DNA of 8,090 bases from Planctomycetota bacterium (GCA_021807585.1 JAKBCQ010000076.1:1-8090), one strand, 5' to 3'. Positions 1 to 7,104 are shown, counted from the first letter of the stretch. Numbers and translations: made by a program. Notes: a model not told the origin generated them from the sequence alone.

Positions 1-156
1 CAATTCCTTGAATAAGATGAGCCGTGTTTTGATTCATGGGCGGCGTTTCGATTCATCGACCCGCCATTCGGATCGCATGCGAAGCTCGAAAGCGTGATCG
101 CCGCGTCCCGCTTTGTGAACACGTATTCGAGCGATCGTTTATAGAGTATGAACATG

Positions 157-1554
157 TTAATCGTCGATTTTCGGTCGCGCCGAGTGCCATGACGAAGCGG
201 TTTGAAAGGCGATCGCGGCCGCGAGCAGGCGATTTTCGGAGTAGGCTCGACCGTCCATTTGAATCGCGGTCGGCAGGCCGTCTTTTGAGAGTCCCGTCGG
301 GATCACGATCGCGGGCGTACCGCAAACGTTCCCAGGACCGCCGAGCGATCGCGCGTGTCCTCGGCCGTCGAACGATCCCTCCGCGGTCGGCGCCGTGTCC
401 CCGGTTGGAACCGTTAAAACCGCGTCGAAAGGCTCGAAGAAACGGTCGAGCTCGCGACCCAACTTCACTCGAATCCGCTGGGCTCTGAGGTAATCGGTCG
501 CGAGCGTCGCGTGATCCGCGAATCCGCCGATCCGATCCTCGGGAGCGGTTAACTGAGAAACAACCCCTGATTCCACCATCTCTTCATATACGCTCGCCGA
601 CTCGGCGCTGAGAATCGTTGAAGCGACCTGTGCGAACGGGAGCGCGGGGGAATCGACTTCGTCAACGGATCCAAGAGTTTTTAATGTTTTGATCGCCGCT
701 TCGAAATTCGCTTTGACGTCGGAGTGCGCGTTCGTCACGCCGTTTTTGAGGATCGCGAATCTGAAGGGGCGATCGAGCCGATCCGCTGGAGGATACGCGT
801 ACGGTCGCGATGAAGTCGAAGCGTCGTCGGCGTCTTCTCCCGCGATCGCATCAAGAATCAGCCCGCAGTCGTGCGCCGATCGCGCCATCGGCCCGATTTT
901 ATCGAGCGTCCACGAGAGCGCCATCGCTCCCGACCGCGACACGCGTCCGTATGTGGGCCGAAGCCCCGAAACGCCGCAATAGCTGCTGGGAGTGGTGATG
1001 CTGCCCCACGTTTCGGTGCCGATCGCGAACGGAACGAGACCCGCGGCGACCGCCGCGCCCGACCCCGACGAGCTTCCTCCGCTCCATTGCGAAGTCTTCC
1101 ACGGATTGCGACAAGGGCCCGTTAAACACGCGTTCGCTTGATGATATCCCATACCCCCGGCGAGCTCGATCATCGCGAGCTTGGCGACAAGAATCGCCCC
1201 CGCTTCGCGAAGCTTGCGGATCACGGTCGCGTCGTGATCGATCACGCGATCCTGATACGGAGCGCATCCCCACGTCGTTGGAATCCCCTTCGTCGCCAGC
1301 AGGTCCTTCGCGCCGTAAGGAATTCCGTGGAGCGGCCCGCGATCCTTCCCCGCCTTGATTTCTCGATCGGCTCGCTCGGCTTGGGTAAAAGCAAGTTCAC
1401 GCGTGATCGTCACCACACAGTTGTATTTCGATCCGTATTTCTCAAGTCGAGCCAAAAAGAATCGCGTCAGTTCGACCGCCGTGATCTCCCCCGAGCGGAG
1501 CGCTCCTCCGAGCGCCGCGATCGTCGAAAATGCGATGTCGTCGTCGATCTTCAT
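157..1554 (-). CDS. Amidase-signature family hydrolase
   Basis: A 465-residue serine amidase that would hydrolyse a C-N amide bond to a carboxylate and ammonia; the substrate cannot be read from sequence. The triad is complete: Lys83 in GIPYGAKD, the cis-Ser Ser161 in SGGSSSGSG and nucleophile Ser185 in GTETWGSITTP. The nucleophile loop differs from the usual GTDTGGSIR of GatA: Trp precedes Gly-Ser and Thr replaces the Arg. That argues against a true Glu-tRNA(Gln) amidotransferase subunit and for one of the stand-alone or AtzE-like amidases. The length is normal for the family. The N-terminus (MKIDDDIAFS) has no signal peptide or membrane segment. The start is supported by AGAGGA 8 nt upstream. 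It is last of the four minus-strand genes, 43 nt after a gene for a Tat-signal, AtzG-like small protein that is its probable partner. Family assignment is firm; substrate and cell location are open. Confidence 0.93.
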   Translation of the reverse strand: MKIDDDIAFSTIAALGGALRSGEITAVELTRFFLARLEKYGSKYNCVVTITRELAFTQAERADREIKAGKDRGPLHGIPYGAKDLLATKGIPTTWGCAPYQDRVIDHDATVIRKLREAGAILVAKLAMIELAGGMGYHQANACLTGPCRNPWKTSQWSGGSSSGSGAAVAAGLVPFAIGTETWGSITTPSSYCGVSGLRPTYGRVSRSGAMALSWTLDKIGPMARSAHDCGLILDAIAGEDADDASTSSRPYAYPPADRLDRPFRFAILKNGVTNAHSDVKANFEAAIKTLKTLGSVDEVDSPALPFAQVASTILSAESASVYEEMVESGVVSQLTAPEDRIGGFADHATLATDYLRAQRIRVKLGRELDRFFEPFDAVLTVPTGDTAPTAEGSFDGRGHARSLGGPGNVCGTPAIVIPTGLSKDGLPTAIQMDGRAYSENRLLAAAIAFQTASSWHSARPKIDD

Positions 1555-1562
1555 CGATTTCG

Positions 1563-1568
1563 TCCTCT
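1563..1568 (-). promoter_or_regulatory. Ribosome binding site of the amidase gene
   Basis: AGAGGA on the minus strand, 8 nt before the ATG at 1554. It fixes the amidase start and shows that the gene is translated independently of the gene ahead of it. Confidence 0.75.
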
Positions 1569-1597
1569 AGAATTTTGATTATTGATGAATCATAATA

Positions 1598-2011
1598 TCA
1601 ATTGATTGAAGCGCGATACGGTACGAAGACCGGATGCGGGCCGTCGCCGTTATCGAGCGGGAATCGACGCAGCTCGCGGGCGCGGCGGACGATCGCTTCG
1701 ACCTCGCGTCGCACGTCTTTGCGCGCCTTGTCGTCGAGCCGATCGCCGAATCGCGCCAAGACGAGATTCATTCGCGCCTCGACCTCGCTCGCAATCGGAT
1801 CGGCGTTCTTCGAATCGGGCTCCGCGGGCCTGGGCGCGGGTTTCTCGCGATCGGTCGGTTTCGTCGCGGGTTTCTCGCCGCCGTCGCTCTTGATCGATGC
1901 GGCTTTGGGATCGTCTCCGCGCGCCCGACCGACGAGCGCCGCGACCGCCGAACCGGCGCAGGCGAAAGCACGCACAAACGCTCGCCGATGAAAACGTTCA
2001 TAAGATATCAT
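1598..2011 (-). CDS. Tat-signal protein with AtzG/GatC-like C-terminal domain
   Basis: A 137-residue small protein, probably an accessory subunit of the amidase encoded 43 nt downstream. Residues 8-14 (HRRAFVR) form a twin-arginine motif, followed by a weakly hydrophobic stretch 15-28 (AFACAGSAVAALVG) and possible cleavage near residue 30. Residues 31-75 are a Lys/Pro/Glu-rich linker likely to be disordered. Residues 76-115 look helical and amphipathic. The end, ELRRFPLDNGDGPHPVFVP at 113-131, follows the L-x-x-F-P-L...P-x-P-V-F-x-P pattern I associate with AtzG (the GatC-like partner of amidase AtzE) and related small subunits. An open frame continues upstream to 2125, but GAGG 5 nt before the ATG at 2011 and the Tat motif just after it favour the shorter form. 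The gene lies 37 nt after the permease gene. The Tat signal is clear. AtzG-like identity rests on a remembered pattern plus gene context, so it is moderate. Other options are a plain exported protein of unknown role. Confidence 0.75.
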   Translation of the reverse strand: MISYERFHRRAFVRAFACAGSAVAALVGRARGDDPKAASIKSDGGEKPATKPTDREKPAPRPAEPDSKNADPIASEVEARMNLVLARFGDRLDDKARKDVRREVEAIVRRARELRRFPLDNGDGPHPVFVPYRASIN

Positions 2012-2016
2012 TGAAA

Positions 2017-2020
2017 CCTC
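2017..2020 (-). promoter_or_regulatory. Ribosome binding site choosing the start at 2011
   Basis: GAGG on the minus strand, 5 nt before the ATG at 2011. It decides for the 137-residue form over a 175-residue reading whose extra 38 residues would overlap the 3' end of the permease gene. Confidence 0.6.
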
Positions 2021-2048
2021 GTATAAGTATTTTATAAGAGAACTGAAA

Positions 2049-3524
2049 TCAGTATTCGATTGTCTTCGAACCCGATCGGCCCCGAAACGCGAGATACGCG
2101 GGAAACCCGAGCGCCGTGATCGCAAGCCCCGAGAACGCCTCGACGGGGTTCTTGCGCAGCATGCTGATCATCAAGATCGCCGACGCCGCAAGATAAAGCG
2201 CCGGAGTGACGGGATATCCCCACGCTTTGCAGGGGCGATCGAGTTCGGGGCGCCGAACCCGTAAGACGAACACCGCCGAGACGCACAACGCGTAAAAAAT
2301 CGTCGCGCCGAAGATTACATATCCATACATAAGATCATACAAAGGCATTTTGTGAGCCGCGGTCCAGAACGCGATCAGGGGAGGGGGGAGTCCCGCTTTC
2401 GGCGGGTCGACGACGATCAGCAATGTGGATGCGATCGTCAGCGCCGAGGCCCAGCTCGCCTGCGCCGTGATCGCGGTCGCGGGGGTGCCGAATCGGCGGT
2501 GAATCCGCGCCAACCGCGCCGGGAAGATTCCGTCGCGCGCCATCGCGAAATACGTGCGAGGTCCGCAAAGCGCGTTGCCGTTAAGCGAGATGAACGTCGA
2601 CGCGCTGACGACGAAAGCGATCGCGATCGACCCCGCTCGTCCCAACAACATATTGCAATAATCGAACGCGACCGGGGGCCGCTCGGCGGCTCCCGAACTC
2701 CTGTCCGCCGCGATCCGATCGAGCGGCAAAACCAGATGATAAACAAGCGTCATTCCGAGATAGATCACGATCAAAACAAACATGCCGCCGATCAACGCCC
2801 TCGGGATGTTCCGTTCGGGCGCCTCGATCTCCTCGGCGAGCGGAGTGAGGTTCACCCAACCGTCGTACGCCCAAAGAACCGCAACCATCGCCGCCATCAT
2901 CCCTTCAAATGAAGTCATATTGAAGCGATCGGGAACGAGTGGAGTCCAGAGCGCGAAATCGGCTTTGCCGAGCGCGAAGGGAAGCGCGATCATCGTCGCG
3001 AGCGCCCCCAGTTTGATCCCCGTTCCAATCACCTGGACGTTACCCGCCGGCTTGGTTCCGCGCACATTGATCGTCGCCAGAATCGCAATCGCCGAAACCG
3101 CCAAAATCGCCTGCCAGATCTCGATGCGAACCCCCGCGGGAGCGGCGACGAGCCTGCTGAAATAACGAGCGAAAGCCGCGGCGAGCGCCGCCATCGATCC
3201 CGATCGGACGACCAGGAATTCGGTCCAGCCGAATAAAAACGCCGTCGTCGGGCCGTACGCTGCGCGAAGGTAAACGTAAGGCCCCCCCGCACGCGGCAAC
3301 ATCGCCCCCAACTCCGCGAGCGAAAGCGCACCCGCCAGGCTAAAAACCCCGCCGATCAGCCAAACGAGCGCAATCCCGCCGATCGAAGGCGCGTTGATCG
3401 CCACCGTCGACGGGACGAGAAAAATGCCCGACCCGATCACCGAACCGACGATCACGCAGATCGCCGTCCAGGGTCCCAACACCCGCGCCAATTTTGCGCC
3501 GTCTTTATGTTCAAGATCGCTCAT
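2049..3524 (-). CDS. APC-superfamily amino-acid permease (LAT type)
   Basis: A 491-residue inner-membrane transporter with about 12 hydrophobic segments, the usual size for the family. Helix 1 carries the unwound substrate-binding motif GSGIF (31-35), where the amino and carboxyl groups of the substrate bind. Helix 6 has AYDGW (219-223) followed by AEEIEAPERNIPRAL, a hallmark of the LAT/SteT-like branch. Residues 316-345 (GNALCGPRTYFAMARDGIFP...) match the conserved segment after helix 8. The substrate is probably one or more neutral amino acids; uniport, symport or exchange cannot be told. The start at MSDLEH is the most upstream ATG in frame and leaves a normal short N-terminus before helix 1, but its ribosome site is poor: only TAGG directly beside the ATG. 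It follows the M28 peptidase gene by 155 nt and precedes the Tat protein gene by 37 nt. This fits uptake of amino acids released by the exported peptidase, though the link is inferred from position. Confidence 0.93.
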   Translation of the reverse strand: MSDLEHKDGAKLARVLGPWTAICVIVGSVIGSGIFLVPSTVAINAPSIGGIALVWLIGGVFSLAGALSLAELGAMLPRAGGPYVYLRAAYGPTTAFLFGWTEFLVVRSGSMAALAAAFARYFSRLVAAPAGVRIEIWQAILAVSAIAILATINVRGTKPAGNVQVIGTGIKLGALATMIALPFALGKADFALWTPLVPDRFNMTSFEGMMAAMVAVLWAYDGWVNLTPLAEEIEAPERNIPRALIGGMFVLIVIYLGMTLVYHLVLPLDRIAADRSSGAAERPPVAFDYCNMLLGRAGSIAIAFVVSASTFISLNGNALCGPRTYFAMARDGIFPARLARIHRRFGTPATAITAQASWASALTIASTLLIVVDPPKAGLPPPLIAFWTAAHKMPLYDLMYGYVIFGATIFYALCVSAVFVLRVRRPELDRPCKAWGYPVTPALYLAASAILMISMLRKNPVEAFSGLAITALGFPAYLAFRGRSGSKTIEY

Positions 3525-3679
3525 GCCTAAATATCATTCATATCATGAGATTCTTATAAAATTTGGTTTCAAGATTTTCGCGGGAGAGACGGAAATCGAC
3601 GGTTCAATATCAATCGGATCTTTTGGTTCGGATCGCGCTCCTGTTGATTAAAACATGTAATTGCTAATATTATGATAAC
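3525..3679. other. AT-rich spacer between peptidase and permease genes
   Basis: A 155-nt spacer, much richer in A+T than its flanks. It holds two imperfect repeats: TCGGATC twice, 16 nt apart, near 3616-3638, and ATATCAT twice, 9 nt apart, near 3531-3546. I see no hairpin with a T-run, so no clear terminator after the peptidase gene, and no convincing -35/-10 pair for the permease. It could contain a second promoter splitting the cluster into two units. Confidence 0.4.
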
Positions 3680-6151
3680 CTATCGAGCGGCGCGCCGGTC
3701 TCGCGACGCCCCCGTTCGCCCCGGGCGATCGACCGCCGCGGGGGCGAGCCGCGCGGCGCCCTCCGGAGCGACTCGAGCCGCTCCCGAGGCGGCCGCCGCG
3801 GGTTCCACGATCCCCCGCGCCGTTCGCAACGCGGTCGTCGCGGCCTTGATCCGTTCGACGAGCGCCGGGGTTTGTTCGGCGAGCAACTTGGCGTCCCCTT
3901 CGGTGATCGCCTGCCTCACAGCGGGAAGCGGCCAGCTCGCGTATCCTGTCGTCAGCCCCGGAGCGAAAATCGCGTGGCGAAACCAGGGGCGACCGGGGAG
4001 CCCTTTCGGCAATAAAAACGAACGTTCCACACGTAAGAGAGCGTTGTTGAATCGGGCGAGCGTCGCGGGATCGAAATCGTCGCGCGCCGCGACCGTCGCC
4101 GAAGCCGCGTCGAGAGCCGCAGCGGCGACCTGAAACTCTTGGATCGCGGCGATCAGCTCGGCAAGCCCCGTGAAGACGAGCGGTCGCTTTGATGCGTCGG
4201 CGTCGGCCCGGTTCCCCCGCGCCTTCCGCGCGACGATTCGTCGCAAATCGTCGACATATTCACGCATCGCATAACCGTAAGGGGTAAACGTCAGCGGGGC
4301 GACTTCGGCCGCCGCGGCGCGCATCGCCACAACCGCGTAAAGCCGCGCCGCGGTCGCGTGGGTGATGAACTCGGGATCGCCGAATTTTTCCATCCAATAA
4401 AAATTATCATATATAGAATGATATACGCCGTATCGTCCCGAGAAGCCGACGTCGAGCGACGGAATCCCCAAATGATCGAGAAACGCCGTGTAATCCGACC
4501 CCGACCCGAGCGCGCCCATCTGCAAATGCGACGAGAAGGGATCGGTCGCGGTCGCTCCCGCGGCCGATTTGGCGATCGCGTCGTCGTTCCACAAGCGGTC
4601 GTCAAGATCGATCGGCGCCGCGCTCGCCCAGGCCGATCGGCGACGCTCCACCCATCCGTCGCGGAGCGTCTTGTTCGATCTCGGGTCGTGAATCGCCCCC
4701 ATCGCGTCGAGCATCAGATCGCGCAGCGACGGAACGCCGCCGGCGTCGACCTCGGGTCCGCCGACCGCCGAATCAACGTTGAGGAGCATCAGCGCTTTTT
4801 GATCGATATCGGACGCGTGCTCCTCGACCCATTCGGTCGATCCCACGAGCCCGTATTCCTCGGCGTCCCAGCTCGCATAGACGAGCGTCCTGCGCGGCTT
4901 CCAGCCCGCCTTCACCGCGGCGCCGATCGCACGGCACGTCTCCAAAGTCGCCGCGGTCCCGCTTCCCGGATCGACCGCTCCGTAAACCCACGCGTCGCGG
5001 TGATTGCCGATCATCACCCACCGATCGGGCTCGACCGATCCCGCGATCGTCGCGACCACATTCCAGATTGTGCGAATTTGATAATGCATTTGAACGTTCA
5101 AATGTACCTCGACGGGCCCGGGGCCGATGTGATAAGCGAGCGGCAATCCTCCTTGCCAACCCGCGGGGACGTTCGCCCCCCCGAGCGTCTCAAGAATCGG
5201 CCTCGCCGATGCATAACTCAGCGGAAGCGAAGGAATCGTCGCGAAATATTGGTCGCGCTTGAGCCCGCTCGTTTGTTCCCATTCGGCGATTAATTTGAGG
5301 TGATCTTCGTTTGGCTTCTTGGGAACGACGAGAAAGCCGTTATAAATATCGATCGGCAGCCGTTTCGCCCCTTTGATCGAGGGAGTTCCGGGAGTCGAAG
5401 GATCCCCCGGGCCTAGCGAGAGGAACTGAACGCTGCCGCGCTGGATCGCCGATTCGGGACGGTAAGGGCCGTTCGGATAAACGTCCCCTTTGGCGTAGCC
5501 GTCGTCGGCGGGATCGGAATAAATGAGAACGCCGATCGCGCCTCGCCGCTGCGCGTTCAGCACCTTGAGACCGCGGAAAAGCTCTCCGTATCGAACGAGA
5601 ACGATTTTATCTTTGACGTCGATTCCTTGTTTTCCGAGCGCGTCGAAATCCTCGGGACGGCCGTAATTGGCGTAGACGACTTGCCCCGTGACGTCTCCCG
5701 AAACGCCGTAGCCGTGGAACGCCGGGAAAGCCCTCGGGCTCGATGAATCCTTATCGGGGACGAACGCATCCTCGATCACGCTCAACGATTTTTTGACGGG
5801 ACGTTCGATTTCGAGTTGAACCGAAACCGGGTAATTGAGCAAAACTTCATATTCTGATATCGTGGAATTCCAACCCCAGCTTTTGAGCAAATCATTAACA
5901 TAAAGCGCGGTTTTATGATCGGCTTCGGTCCCCGCGACGTGGGGCTCTTCGGTCAGCGTGCGGAGCCACGCCTTGGCTTTCTCGGGGGTCGGAGTCGCGA
6001 GCGCCTCGGCCTCGGCCTTGAGCTGCGCGGCACGCGATTTGGGGGCGAATCCGAGCGGGCTCGCGGGCTCGTGCTCGCCGCCGAAAGCCGTCGTCGTGAA
6101 CAAAAAAGCGACGATCGTGGCGTTCCAACATCTGACGACGCTCGGCGGCAT
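3680..6151 (-). CDS. Exported M28 zinc peptidase, glutamate carboxypeptidase II-like
   Basis: An 823-residue dizinc exopeptidase expected outside the cytoplasm, trimming peptides or N-acylated dipeptides. Residues 1-25 form a Sec-type signal (hydrophobic core ATIVAFLFTTTAF). A PA domain spans about 153-275 (NYGRPEDF, RYGELFRG, IGVLIYSDPADDG). The catalytic domain spans about 360-610: zinc ligands His384 and Asp394 in GNHRDAWVYGAVDPGSG, catalytic Glu431 and ligand Glu432 in SWDAEEYGLVGS, Asp460 in NVDSAV, His578 in VYHSIYD. The transferrin-receptor-like dimerisation domain covers about 660-780 (LPGRPWFRHAIFAPG). The Ala/Pro/Arg-rich tail 784-823 goes beyond the family's usual end. Against human GCPII from memory, the S1' residues Arg193 and Tyr577 and Tyr737 are kept, but Asn257 and Lys699 are replaced (Ser240, Gly736) and the arginine patch looks absent, so specificity probably differs. 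Start 6151 has GAGGAG 7 nt upstream; a 20-residue longer form would hide the signal peptide. First gene of the cluster. Confidence 0.95.
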   Translation of the reverse strand: MPPSVVRCWNATIVAFLFTTTAFGGEHEPASPLGFAPKSRAAQLKAEAEALATPTPEKAKAWLRTLTEEPHVAGTEADHKTALYVNDLLKSWGWNSTISEYEVLLNYPVSVQLEIERPVKKSLSVIEDAFVPDKDSSSPRAFPAFHGYGVSGDVTGQVVYANYGRPEDFDALGKQGIDVKDKIVLVRYGELFRGLKVLNAQRRGAIGVLIYSDPADDGYAKGDVYPNGPYRPESAIQRGSVQFLSLGPGDPSTPGTPSIKGAKRLPIDIYNGFLVVPKKPNEDHLKLIAEWEQTSGLKRDQYFATIPSLPLSYASARPILETLGGANVPAGWQGGLPLAYHIGPGPVEVHLNVQMHYQIRTIWNVVATIAGSVEPDRWVMIGNHRDAWVYGAVDPGSGTAATLETCRAIGAAVKAGWKPRRTLVYASWDAEEYGLVGSTEWVEEHASDIDQKALMLLNVDSAVGGPEVDAGGVPSLRDLMLDAMGAIHDPRSNKTLRDGWVERRRSAWASAAPIDLDDRLWNDDAIAKSAAGATATDPFSSHLQMGALGSGSDYTAFLDHLGIPSLDVGFSGRYGVYHSIYDNFYWMEKFGDPEFITHATAARLYAVVAMRAAAAEVAPLTFTPYGYAMREYVDDLRRIVARKARGNRADADASKRPLVFTGLAELIAAIQEFQVAAAALDAASATVAARDDFDPATLARFNNALLRVERSFLLPKGLPGRPWFRHAIFAPGLTTGYASWPLPAVRQAITEGDAKLLAEQTPALVERIKAATTALRTARGIVEPAAAASGAARVAPEGAARLAPAAVDRPGRTGASRDRRAAR

Positions 6152-6158
6152 CGCTCGT

Positions 6159-6164
6159 CTCCTC
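6159..6164 (-). promoter_or_regulatory. Ribosome binding site of the M28 peptidase gene
   Basis: GAGGAG on the minus strand, 7 nt before the ATG at 6151. This strong site selects the start that puts a signal peptide at the N-terminus, over the longer in-frame reading from 6211. Confidence 0.8.
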
Positions 6165-6348
6165 TTCCAAAACAAACGCTTGACAGAACGATCAGCGCGG
6201 ACGACACTCAAGTGAGGTCCGCATACGGGTCGGTAGCAGAATAATTCAATCGACGGCGCGTCGCCAGAACGTGCTCATGGTTTTCGATCGAATCGTTTCC
6301 GGCGACTTCCGCACGACGCTCCGAATAAAGCTCGCATACCGACACGAA

Positions 6349-6374
6349 ACGTTCCGTGCTCGTTCTCGGAACGT
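6349..6374. repeat. 8-bp inverted repeat (hairpin) upstream of the 181-residue gene
   Basis: ACGTTCCG (6349-6356) and CGGAACGT (6367-6374) are perfect reverse complements around a 10-nt loop. A further GAC/GTC pair lies outside a 5-nt bulge. There is no T-run on either side, so it is not a terminator. It could be an operator or an RNA structure in the leader, about 170 nt before the start codon; chance is also possible. Confidence 0.4.
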
Positions 6375-6526
6375 GTCATTGCGACCGATCCGATCGCGAC
6401 GGTTTACAAGACCGCCGCGCTCGGCGGGAGCTCATTGGTTCAAAACCTGTTCATTTCACGAGACGACGACGAAAGGCCGCGGACGGAGCCGATTTCTCGC
6501 CTTTCAAACGAATTCACACGCTTCTC

Positions 6527-6532
6527 AGAGGA
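6527..6532 (+). promoter_or_regulatory. Ribosome binding site of the 181-residue gene
   Basis: AGAGGA, 8 nt before the ATG at 6541. It picks that ATG over the GTG at 6271, which has no such site. Confidence 0.75.
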
Positions 6533-6540
6533 CTTCCAAA

Positions 6541-7086
6541 ATGGGTTTGGCGTGCACGATCGGCGGAGCCAAGGCGACCTTCGAGGAGAAGCTCGCGAAT
6601 CACGTGGCGGGAGCGCTCGATCAAGCGTTCGGCGCCGAAGGAGATTGGGAGGGGGTCGCGCCGCGTCACTTCGGGGAATTGGGCGATCTCGGCTGGTTGG
6701 AACTGAAACGCAAGGCCGCCGAAAGCCTGGGGGAAGAGGCGATCCCGAACCTGCTGGCGCTCGGCGACGACGGTCGTGGAGTTTACCTCCCGGCGCACGT
6801 TCAAGCGGTGTCGCTGCCGCTTCCATCGGGGCTCCCGCTCCGGTGCGCCAGCCTCCCCGGGCTTCGAAGCGAACTCGCACAACTCGCCGACGATTGGGAA
6901 CTGCCGCTCGACGACGACGCCTTGCTCGAAATCCTGGCGATTCGCCAGGACCCCGACGACGGCTGGGTCGCCGATCCCCCAGAGATCCTCACGTTCGCTC
7001 GGCTCGCCCTTGCAGCCAACGAGGCCGTTCGACGCGATTGCCCCCTCTGGCTCGTCGGCGCCGTTCAGGCCGAACAAGGCGAATAA
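6541..7086 (+). CDS. Acidic protein of unknown function
   Basis: A 181-residue protein that I do not recognise. It starts MGLACTIGGAKATFEEKLANHVAGALDQAF and has no signal peptide or membrane segment, so it is probably cytoplasmic. It is rich in Asp and Glu with few basic residues, hence strongly acidic. Residues 10-70 look mainly helical. A middle portion (75-105, VYLPAHVQAVSLPLPSGLPLRC) has alternating hydrophobic residues and prolines that suggest short strands, followed by a second helical half (107-170) with a DDWELPLDDDALLE segment. Two cysteines at 5 and 102 and one at 167 do not form a metal-binding pattern. Evidence that it is a real gene: a good ribosome site, reading-frame composition typical of a coding GC-rich gene, and a strong terminator 18 nt after the stop. 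It is monocistronic, divergent from the peptidase cluster and convergent with proA, so neighbours give no functional hint. Confidence 0.8.
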   Translation: MGLACTIGGAKATFEEKLANHVAGALDQAFGAEGDWEGVAPRHFGELGDLGWLELKRKAAESLGEEAIPNLLALGDDGRGVYLPAHVQAVSLPLPSGLPLRCASLPGLRSELAQLADDWELPLDDDALLEILAIRQDPDDGWVADPPEILTFARLALAANEAVRRDCPLWLVGAVQAEQGE

Positions 7087-7104
7087 TGCTCAAATCTTCG
7101 CCCG

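Larger units (their letters stand above)
6152..6540. other. Divergent intergenic region with leader of the 181-residue gene
   Basis: This 389-nt spacer must carry the promoters of both the minus-strand cluster and the plus-strand gene. I find no clear sigma-70 promoter for either; weak candidates are listed among the rejected items. Inside it are the 10-bp palindrome TTCGATCGAA (6283-6292), a hairpin at 6349-6374 and a tRNA-like fragment at 6399-6431. The plus-strand frame of the downstream gene stays open back to a GTG at 6271, but the translation there is Arg-rich and low in sense, typical of non-coding GC-rich DNA. Confidence 0.5.

Noticed and set aside
1..56. Possible start of a further minus-strand gene at the left edge, from ATG at 56 or at 37 (the latter would begin MNQNTAHLIQGI).
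   Set aside because: Fewer than 20 codons are visible, neither ATG has a clear ribosome site, and the peptide cannot be recognised. It would continue the cluster, but I cannot support it.
1571..1597. Imperfect inverted repeat ATTAT...ATAAT between the Tat protein and the amidase genes, as a terminator.
   Set aside because: The pairing is short, AT-only and interrupted, and no T-run follows it on the minus strand; it is more likely plain AT-rich spacer.
1960..2009. Lipoprotein signal at Cys18 of the Tat-signal protein.
   Set aside because: The residues before it (AFA-C) do not make a lipobox, and the Cys is too close to the twin arginines.
2012..2125. Longer 175-residue form of the Tat protein.
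   Set aside because: It would overlap the permease gene and bury the twin-arginine motif about 47 residues into the protein.
4396..4432. AT-rich patch inside the peptidase gene, looking like a promoter or foreign insert.
   Set aside because: It encodes the conserved YHSIYDNFYWMEKF segment; Tyr, Ile, Asn, Phe and Met codons explain the A+T content.
6180..6208. TTGACA at 6180-6185 with GACACT 17 nt later on the plus strand as a promoter.
   Set aside because: The -10 matches poorly (3 of 6) and the site is over 330 nt before the plus-strand start codon, within a GC-rich stretch.
6220..6249. TTGAAT (6244-6249) and TATGCG (6220-6225) on the minus strand as promoter of the peptidase cluster.
   Set aside because: The spacing of 18 nt is fair, but both boxes match only partly; too weak to annotate.
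6271..6540. N-terminal extension of the 181-residue protein from the GTG at 6271.
   Set aside because: The added 90 residues are Arg-rich and low in plausible structure, the GTG has no ribosome site, and the ATG at 6541 has a good one.
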